From: Dromiciops gliroides
Lineage: Eukaryota; Chordata; Mammalia; Microbiotheria; Microbiotheriidae
Direction of reading: 5' to 3'
Assembly (NCBI RefSeq): GCF_019393635.1
Contig: NC_057866.1
Span: forward strand, 228,249,359-228,313,358
DNA: 64,000 bases
Position 1 is the stretch's first letter. Each line of letters begins with the position of its first letter. The notes under the pieces are model-generated. The model was not told where the DNA came from and did not search any database. It was given only the letters and a program-made list of their open reading frames with translations. Made by a program: the position numbers and the translations under genes. This document shows, piece after piece, positions 56,401 through 64,000 of the stretch.

Positions 56401-59228
56401 AATGGAAGACATTTCTTTAATTCTCAATACAATTGTCTTTCTTCAGGTATACAGGCCCTCAATAACATAAAGGATCTGGTTTTGTTTGTTGTTGCTGTCC
56501 CTTTCAGGATTTATGAAGATGAATAAAAATTCAAGATGTTTATGGGAAATCTAAGGGAAGGGGAAGTGAGTACGTCTCACAGAAAGTTGAGATAATGTGG
56601 CCTAAGAAGAAACTGTTAAAAAAGACCCATCGGACATTAATGTGTTAACTCAGTGAAACTCTGAGTTTGTCTTAACAGAGACTGAAAAAGAAGATGCAAA
56701 AGGTTCTTTAGATGTTTTGAAGCAGGAACCTAGGAGAGTTTATTAGAAGCACACTGCAAAATTTTTCTGAAAACTAGTGGGTGAAATTGGTTTCGGCCTT
56801 GCTTAGCCTCACTGTGGTGAAAGTGGCCTTTAGTGGGGCTGTCTGTTCATCGATGGTGTCAAACTTCCATTTGTCCCTTCCAGCCATGAAGAGACTTAAC
56901 ACCTCAGAAAAGAAATAATTTGTTTTTCTTCAGGTATTTTCTTTAGAGGGGAAAAGCAGCATCGATGAGCATGTTCAGGAAGCCAGAGCAAAAACTGCTC
57001 TTCAAATTCATACCCAAACCACATCACCACCTGGGTCGTGTGTAAATGCTGTGAATTTAATCCTTCATTTTCCTTTTTTGTTGTTTCTCTAGTGATAAGA
57101 GGAAGACAGTATCTGAATCAGATCTGTTGAAGGTGGCATTTTTTCATATAGTGAGGAGGCCTTTGGTATTTTATCCTGATTCGTATCACAGTTATTGAGG
57201 ATTTCAGCTTCCATTTCACTGTTACATGACTTTTATTTTAAGCAAGTCAACAGTTTAATTATGTGATGGATAGAATTATTCTAAAAATGATATTTCTTTA
57301 AGTTCCTCTCAATCTTACCCACTTGTACTTGACTTTATTGAATTCTTATTGATACGTTCCATTTTGGCTCTAAATCTTATGAATCTTTCACTACTTAAGG
57401 AAATCAGCAGTTTCAACCCTTCCCACTCTTTAAAAAAAAGTTCCATGCATTTCTGTACTTAAAAAAAAATTTACTAGCTGGGTGTGGGGGCCCTAGTCTT
57501 CAAGCCTGGCCTTCCACGACTGTGCAGTCCCAGGCTGAGCCAGGCCCTCCAAAAACATGTACTCTGCTAATAGGGACAGAGAAAGAACTTTGGGAGCAGC
57601 CTGAAAACTTTGTATTGATTGCCCTTTGAGAATTTAGGGACAGCTCCAATCTAATTGAGGCATCAAAGGATAGAGTTATTTTCTGGTCATTTGTACACTC
57701 TGGTTGGAATTGTGGCTTATTTATTCCCTCACCCCACTCCCCCAACCTGGTCTAGGAAGCATGTTTTAATTGTAGGTATAAAGTAAGTAGGCTATTCTAA
57801 GTGTAATGTTTGTTCCCAGATATTTGTATCAGTAAGAGACAGGAAAAATGAATAGGTGCAGATTTCTGTTCTGTCTCTCATCTGTTCAACTGGGTTCTAC
57901 AAGGCTAGAAAAGGGCCTTTTGCAGGACTTATACCCAATAGGTAGAAGCCCAAATAGGGCTCTCCTGGAAACTCTGGAACCAATCCTGGCTCACCATAGT
58001 AACATCATCTGAGACAATATATCTTGGTAGAGAATTTGCAACTACAAAACAGATTTCGTGAGGACAAGGACTTTAAAAGTACTTTCAGGCATAGAACATT
58101 TGCTACATTAATGTGTTGGGAAGATATGAAACAATGGTATTAATTTTAAAACTCCACCTCCTTTTCCCTGAAACAACTTTATGACATTATTAGTTTTCTC
58201 TAATATTCTCTGAATGATATGTTTTGACGGGTTAAGGTGGATTGCGCTTGCAAAACCCATCAGTGTATAATAGGTTGGTAAGGGATGAGCTGCCTCCTAA
58301 GTGATTGATTGTCCAATTCTTGGGGTGTTGGTAAAAGAAGGGAGAATCACAACTGTCACAGATGTTTATAAGAATAGCTTAAAAACAGAAAAAGGCACTG
58401 TGTCTGTCCTTCAGTTAGAAACTGCTAAGCTGTACGGACTTGGAGTTAGAGTTGTAATAGTGAGCCTGGATTTGTAGGGACTTAGCCACTCTCTGCAACA
58501 GTCCCCTTTGTGGAAAGAGGCTCAGAGAAACTTGGCTGTGGCTGTGGCAACCGGCCCATCTGGAATGTAACTTGAGGCTTTATTTGCACCATGATGGAGC
58601 TAATCAGTTGGTCATTCTTTGATAGGCCCCTTTTAACTAACCTTGGGACACTTACTCCTCAAGCACTGGATTTTTTTTCCAAATAAGATCAATTCTTGAT
58701 TCTGACTCTCTTTTTGTCCCATATATGTTATGTGAGGACACTTTTGGTCTCCGCAGAGACCAAAATGCATAAACAATTATATTGAAATAGTCATAAACAT
58801 ATTTTTAAAAACAAAATCAATGGACCACTTGAGGTGGGGGGTGGGGATCTATGAACCTCAGTTTAAGAACGTGTATGTGACCAAGCCCAAGCAGGCATCT
58901 AGGTATAGTATACAGAAAATTGTTTCTCTCTGCTTTTGGAACAAGATTTGAAACTTAAAAGAGAAAATGTGTATGGTAACAGCATAAGTTTATGAGAAAA
59001 CACTAGAAAATTTATGTTTTAACAAAGAAAAGTGTATTTAACTTATCCTCAGGGAAAATCAAGATTCATCACTTCTTAGTGTCACTGAGTTGAGGGTGAG
59101 CCTTTAAAACTTCCTTTTAACTAGTGTCTTAATTAAAGTTACATTGTTTCTGTTAAAATGAACCTCCTGTCCTTCTACATGTATGCGTACCTATCCCTAT
59201 GTGTACATACATATACATACACAAATAC

Positions 59229-59522
59229 ATGAGTGGGTCTCCTTATCTCAACTAGATCGGACATGCAGAGTCTACTCATGGACCTTATCCCACTACTGAT
59301 CAGCAGGGAGCTTTGACCAACATGGGTTGGTTCAACTGTCCTTAGACAAACTGGTGTCCCACCCTCAACCCCTTGATCTTGCCTGGGGGACCACACCATA
59401 TTAATGCCAAACTTAGTTCAGACACCCAGTCAGCATAGCCTCCTTCAGCTCTAACTCTCAAGTTGAAGAGATCTGCCTCCCCAGGTAATCGGGGTTACAG
59501 ATGTGTGCCGGAAACCACTCTT
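59229..59522 (-). pseudogene. RN7SL pseudogene: 7SL (SRP) RNA retropseudogene in LEF1 intron 3
   Basis: Reads as antisense 7SL RNA on the plus strand. GAGTGGGTCTCC at 59231 corresponds to the 7SL 3' end, CCCACTACTGATCAGCAGGG at 59290-59309 to the S-domain loop, and ACCATATTAATGCCAAACTTAG at 59394-59415 to helices 5/6. AGACACCCAGTCAGCATAG follows, then GGTAATCGGGGTTACAGATG and GTGTGCCGG for the Alu-domain 5' end. The helix-8 segment is degraded. It is opposite to LEF1 transcription and flanked on the right by a (TA)n run. No open function is expected. Confidence 0.87.
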
Positions 59523-59567
59523 GTTGGTTCTGTGGGCCCCCAGGGGGTCCATGAATTGGCTTGGTGT

Positions 59568-59568
59568 T

Positions 59569-59607
<39 letters not shown>

Positions 59608-59619
59608 ATTTATGTATAT
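59568..59619. repeat. (TA)n-rich tract in LEF1 intron 3
   Basis: Interrupted TA run right of the 7SL pseudogene. Confidence 0.93.
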
Positions 59620-59779
59620 AAATGTTCAATAGGTATTAGTGCCTTTGTATTTTACTTTGTTAATTTAAAAGGATAATTCTGAGAAGGGGTGTGCAATGTT
59701 CATCAGACTGCCAGAGGGTCCAGGACACAAAATAAGATTAAGAACCACTTCAGTACTTCTCTATCAAGTCTCCCATGCA

Positions 59780-60130
59780 TTAGCAACTTGTGTTCTGCTC
59801 TCTCCTAAGCACTGGGGAGAAGAAAAAAGTCAAAAAACATTCTTATTCCCAGAGAGCTCACAGTCTAATAAGCAGACAAAACAAAGTTAAGGGTTGTTTC
59901 ATTTTTTGTATCCCCAATTCCGAGCATCTCAAAAAGCTTATGGGGACACAACACATACACATTATAAATATATGCAGAATGCATAAAAACAAATATATAA
60001 ATATGAGGTAATTTTTGGAGGGGGGAAAAGGCACTAAAACCTGGAGATAGCAGGAAAGGCTCCTTGTAGGATATGCCATTTTGATTATGGGAAAAGCAGC
60101 CTTGGGACTCCATTGAAAGAGGGAGAATAA
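59780..60130 (+). mobile_element. Old interspersed repeat, family A, in LEF1 intron 3
   Basis: CTCCTAAGCACTGGGGAG, GAGAGCTCACAGTCTAATA, AAAAGGCACTAAAACC and GGAAAGGCTCCTTGTAGG in family order. Confidence 0.55.
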
Positions 60131-60825
60131 AGCTTTTTAGTTCTTATATATTCGGGCATACTCATATTTTTAAGTCCGTGACCCATTTGTTTAAATATAT
60201 GCACATTTATTTACATTTTTAAAGTCACCATTCCATGAAGTAACAGGCCCTTTCTCTGACCCCATAGTCAGTTGAAGACTAAATCAGTTTCTCATTGTTC
60301 TCCAAGTTGAGCTATTGTCCAAGCAATCTGTACAAGGGTTGGAGGTGCCCCACAAGATAAACCTGAAAAGAAAAGGGGCCCCGGGAGAGAGCAAAGGACC
60401 TACAGTAATTGGATACTTGACTGCCAGGTTTTGATCATTTAACCTGGGCTATTTAGAGTGTTATCAGAGACAATTAGGGAGATTTAAGTCTCCATAAAAC
60501 ACATATATTTACACACTGATACCTGTAGTTGGCCAAACCTCTCGAATTAAGGGTTAGTGTGGCTCACACCTCCAGGGAGAATATAAGAGACATTATACAA
60601 TGTAAGATAGAGTGCAGGAGAGTTTTTGTTGCCTGTCTCTTTCTTTCTCAACAAGTTAAACATGATTGCAAGAACTCTTGCAGGTGATGTTAGGGGTGGA
60701 ATCCTGTGGGAGAGAGTTGGAGAGCTTTTTAAATTTTATACTTAACAAAGCATTTGTGAGGCCTTGAAAAATTTCATTACAGACTAAATCCTGTTCCACT
60801 GTTATTCCTAAAATGATACAGGCTG

Positions 60826-60975
60826 GGGCGGCTAGGTGGTGCAGTGGATAAAGCACCGGCCCTGGATTCAGGAGTACCTGAGTTCAAATCCGGCCTCAGA
60901 CACTTAACACATACTAGCTGTGTGACCCTGGGCAAGTCACTTAACCCCCATTGCCCCGCAAAAAAAAAAAAAAAA
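60826..60975 (+). mobile_element. WSINE1-like SINE in LEF1 intron 3
   Basis: Target duplication GATACAGGCTG at 60815-60825 and 60976-60986. Complete with A17-type tail. Confidence 0.95.
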
Positions 60976-61171
60976 GATACAGGCTGAGATTTCTCAATCA
61001 GCAAGTATAATATTAATCATCTACTATGTGTTTGACCCTGTTTTCTAGACACTGCAGAAACAAAGATGAAAAAGAAAGTCTCTGCCCTCAAAGAACTTAC
61101 ATTCTGTGGAGGAGACAACACATACACACACGTGTGTATGTGTATGAGTATATGTGTGTATATATTTATTT

Positions 61172-61330
61172 TTGGTGCCTTTTTTTTTTTTTTTTGCAGG
61201 GCAATGGGGGTTAAGTGATTTGCCCAGGGTCACACAGCTAGTAAGTGTCAAGTGTCTGAGGTCGGATTTGAACTCAGGTACTCCTGAATCCAGGGCCAGT
61301 GCTCTATAGACTGCGCCACCTAGCTGTCCC
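61172..61330 (-). mobile_element. WSINE1-like SINE in LEF1 intron 3
   Basis: Complete antisense copy with long T-run. Target duplication ATTTATTT at 61164-61171 and 61331-61338. Confidence 0.92.
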
Positions 61331-61394
61331 ATTTATTTCTTTATTTCTTTATTTGTTTGTTTGTGCATTTTCTTGTGTGCATATCCATTGTATC

Positions 61395-61770
61395 TACAAT
61401 GCATTGCAAATAAATAACAATTGGGAACATCAGGAAAGACCTCTTGTAGAGATGACATTTGATCTGAACTTAGAAGGAAATTGGGAATTCCAAGTGGAGG
61501 TGAGGAGGAAGAACATCTGGGACAATCTGTGTTCAGAGGCAGAGGTGAGAGATGAAGAGGATTGTGTAGGAGACTAGAAGTGTTGAAAGGGAATTAAGTA
61601 CATATAATAAAGTTCAGAGGGCAGATGAGAACCAGGTTTTGAAGGGTCTAAAACGCCAAAAAAAAGTTGTATTTGCCCGAGAGGTAATAAGGAGCCAGTG
61701 CAGTTTATTGAGCACTGTTGTGACGTGGTCAGACTTACGCGTTAGGGAAATCATTTGGGCAGTTTACTGA
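61395..61770 (+). mobile_element. Old interspersed repeat, family A, in LEF1 intron 3
   Basis: ATCTGAACTTAGAAGGAAATTG, GGAGCCAGTGCAGTTTATTG and GTGACGTGGTCAGACTTACG. The 92-codon ORF here is repeat-derived. A related head piece lies at 61045-61110. Confidence 0.6.
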
Positions 61771-61934
61771 CCCAAGTTATTTGCAGAATCCAGTGGTTCA
61801 CACACCCACCCCTCCTTCATATACAGTTTGTCCCTGAGAGGTCTGGGAATAGGGTAATTTGAATTTTTAAAAGCTGATTTATTTGTACTCAACACCGAAC
61901 CTAGCGAAGGGACATAGAGAGAGAGAGAGAGGTA

Positions 61935-62125
61935 GTATAGTGGCCCGAAAGCAGGGCTGAAGTTGGAGTTAGAAGACCTGAGTTTGACTCCCAGCTCTGC
62001 CACTCACCACCTGTCACAGACCTTGGTCAAGAAGCTTAAATTGTCTTGGCCTCAGTTTCCTCATGTGTAAAATGAAAGAGTTGGATTCGATAGTCTCTGT
62101 AGTCCCTTACATTTCCAAATCTGTG
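61935..62125 (+). mobile_element. MIR-like SINE in LEF1 intron 3
   Basis: GACTCCCAGCTCTGCCAC, CCTCAGTTTCCTCATGTG, AAATGAAAGAGTTGG and TAGTCCCTTACATTTCC. Confidence 0.65.
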
Positions 62126-63660
62126 ACCTAAGACATCAGAATCATGAGGAGTGACCTCACTGCAGCTTTAATTTCCATTGATTTATTATCAACCTCCAAA
62201 TGAAAGCATAAACTGAAACAAACTATCAGAAAAGTCTGACGTGTTATGTTTTTCTTAGCAAAAATGTATCCTCGTTTTTAAGGCAGCTGTAAGGGATTGC
62301 TCCTGAACTTAAAGGGTAATAATATTTGTCGTACTAGGTGCTCAGTGTATTCTTTACTTTCCAATGTGAATGGTGAAATAGGAGTGCTTGGTATTATTGA
62401 ACCTCAGTTTCTAAATCATCCATCATCTCTAACCAGAGATGATGAGAAAAGAGCAGCTTTGAGGAGGTTTCTCAGCCAGTCCTGGTATTTTAATATGTTG
62501 TCTTTTCTCCGATTTGGAATATTGTGCGGGGGCGGGGGCAGGGGTGGGGTGGGGAGGGAAGGAAGGGAGAAGCAGCTGATTTTTTTTTTTAATATTAGAT
62601 CTCCTCTGTGCAAGTTAAAGAGTATAACTATAAAATATGAAATTTTCAGGTAGAAATTAACAGTCATTATTAGGAGTAAAACAGAATGGAATTTGGATCC
62701 TGATGTAAGGAACATGTCATAATGAGTCACAGGACCTCTTGCCTTAGCAAAACCTAATTGAAGATAAAGAGCTGATAGGAGTGCTTTTTTTTCAAATGGG
62801 TGCTTGAAATGGAAATGTATTAGTAATAATGAGAAAACTGCCTCCAAGTGTGCTTTATTGTCATGTAGTTACTTCTTTTCAATTCATTTTTGTTCTCTAC
62901 TAATACAGAAGCTTTTTTTTTTAAGCATTTGAGATATTTTCAGACATTAGAAAAATTTTTCTGGATGTTGCGAAATCATCATTTCTCTAGTACAGTGAAT
63001 TATCAGTAGGGAATGTCCCTTGCAGGATGCAGAAGCATTTCTTGATCCTTGTGTTAGTAGAGAAGGGAGCAGAGAAGTCACATGGCTTAAAAAAAAAGAG
63101 GAGGAAAAGATAGGAACTGCTGATCTTTGCTCTCTAGTCTTCCCTTTGTCCTTTCCTTGTTGTAAGGAAAATGGTGAGTCAATGCTGAAAATACTTTTGA
63201 ATATTGGGTAGAGAAATTTGTATTAAAATTTAAGAAAAAAAAACAACCTTTGGCACATTCTCATTGTACACATTCTCATTTCCCCAAGATGGTCATTCTG
63301 TGATAAAAAGTGGTGACTAGCCTATCACTCCAGACTCTACGAATTTATTATCTAATTTTGAGACTGAGGAGAATTCCTAATTTAACCCTCAAGCAATTGG
63401 ATAGTAACTACTTGCAGTCCACATCTAGCAAATGCAAGTCTCTGATTCTTCCAAGAAGTGGCATGGTAGTAACAAAGGTAACTGATACCACTGACTACCA
63501 GAAAGATGGGAGAAGAGTAGGTTTCTAGTTGAATTCAACTAAAATAAAAAGCTCTTCTTCAATAAGATTTCTTTACCTCAATGCAAAAATAACATATATA
63601 GGAGATCTGTGGGTCTATGAATGCACAAGACAAGAGGATAAACTAATTTATTTCCTTAGG

Positions 63661-63815
63661 TTTTTTTTTTTTTTAAGTGAGGCAATTGGGGTTAAGTGAC
63701 TTGCCCAGGGTCACACAGCTAGTAAGTGTGTGTTAAGTGTCTGAGGCCGGATTTGAACTCAGGTACTCCTGACTCCAGGGCCGGTGCTCCATCCACTGTG
63801 CCACCTAGCTGCCCC
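63661..63815 (-). mobile_element. WSINE1-like SINE in LEF1 intron 3
   Basis: Complete antisense copy. Target duplication TTCCTTAGG at 63652-63660 and 63816-63824. Holds a small GTGT expansion (AAGTGTGTGTTAAGTG). Confidence 0.94.
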
Positions 63816-64000
63816 TTCCTTAGGATTTTTATTGAAATTACACTGATTTCCAGTGGTCCTCAACTTTTTCTGTGTCATGAACCTCTTGGACAGTCTAGAA
63901 CCCTTTTTTGGAATAATGTTTTTAAATAAGTAAAATTAAAATACATACGATGGATAGTGAAGATGATGTATTTTTTTCTCATCTACACGTACAAATTTCC

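Larger units (their letters stand above)
53405..64000 (+). other. LEF1: LEF1 intron 3 (incomplete, runs off window)
   Basis: At least 10.6 kb of intron. The stretch 53.4-59.2 kb is mostly single-copy, AT-rich and free of young SINEs and LINEs; I recognise no exon in it. The right part holds a 7SL pseudogene, a (TA)n tract, decayed repeats at 59.8-60.1, 61.4-61.8 and 61.9-62.1 kb, and three WSINE copies at 60.8, 61.2 and 63.7 kb. Confidence 0.85.

Noticed and set aside
57470..57590. Possible third 7SL-like or Alu-like piece (GCTGGGTGTGGGGGCC)
   Set aside because: Similarity stops after the first 16 bases; no further 7SL blocks follow.
1..64000. CRISPR arrays, operons, ribosome binding sites, true tRNA genes
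   Set aside because: Vertebrate nuclear DNA with introns and SINEs. The tRNA-like A/B boxes belong to SINE copies with A-rich tails and target duplications, not to tRNA genes.

Overview
The window is a piece of a metatherian (marsupial) nuclear chromosome carrying the 5' end of LEF1 (lymphoid enhancer-binding factor 1, a Wnt/TCF transcription factor) on the plus strand. The marsupial call rests on about twenty copies of one tRNA-derived SINE (WSINE1-like: 'GGGGCAGCTAGGTGG' head, B box 'GTTCAAATCC', A-rich tail, clear target-site duplications), on older MAR1-type CORE-SINEs, and on decayed L1 and RTE LINEs typical of marsupial genomes. I cannot fix the species.

Layout. 1-41 kb is intergenic DNA upstream of LEF1 and is almost entirely repeat-derived. 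It holds MIR/MAR1/L2-like relics (0.4-4 kb), a minus-strand RTE LINE (4.4-8.3 kb) with a SINE nested in its reverse transcriptase, a broken lysine-rich minus-strand reading frame (15.2-15.8 kb), an 81-bp local direct duplication (16.5 and 17.3 kb), a dense block of L1 copies (18.5-19.6 and 23.7-37.9 kb), and a near-full-length 7SL (SRP) RNA pseudogene (38.2 kb). Between 41.1 and 60.8 kb the young SINEs stop completely. This SINE-free block holds a TATA-containing candidate promoter with nearby TCF/LEF-like motifs (about 42.0 kb), a homeodomain-motif-rich unique stretch (43.7-44.7 kb), the GC/CpG-rich LEF1 promoter and leader (46.4-48.0 kb), and LEF1 exons 1, 2 and 3. Intron 3 starts at 53405 and runs off the right edge. 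It contains a second 7SL pseudogene (minus strand, 59.2 kb) and three SINEs near the edge.

Gene logic. Exon 1 (47984-48202) encodes the beta-catenin-binding N-terminus, exon 2 (51471-51537) and exon 3 (53271-53404) the start of the regulatory region. Together they give exactly 140 codons in one open frame, with intron phases 0, 1 and 0. The HMG box and the rest of the protein lie beyond the window. Exon 2 has no in-frame Met, so any transcript starting downstream of exon 1 would begin at Met118/119 in exon 3 and give the known type of beta-catenin-blind, dominant-negative LEF1. The 5' leader carries short upstream ORFs, and the exon 3 acceptor is a tandem NAG-NAG site.

Repeat names are by eye. 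Boundaries of old repeats are approximate, while SINEs with stated target duplications are exact to a few bases. No viral genes, CRISPR arrays or intact second protein gene were found.
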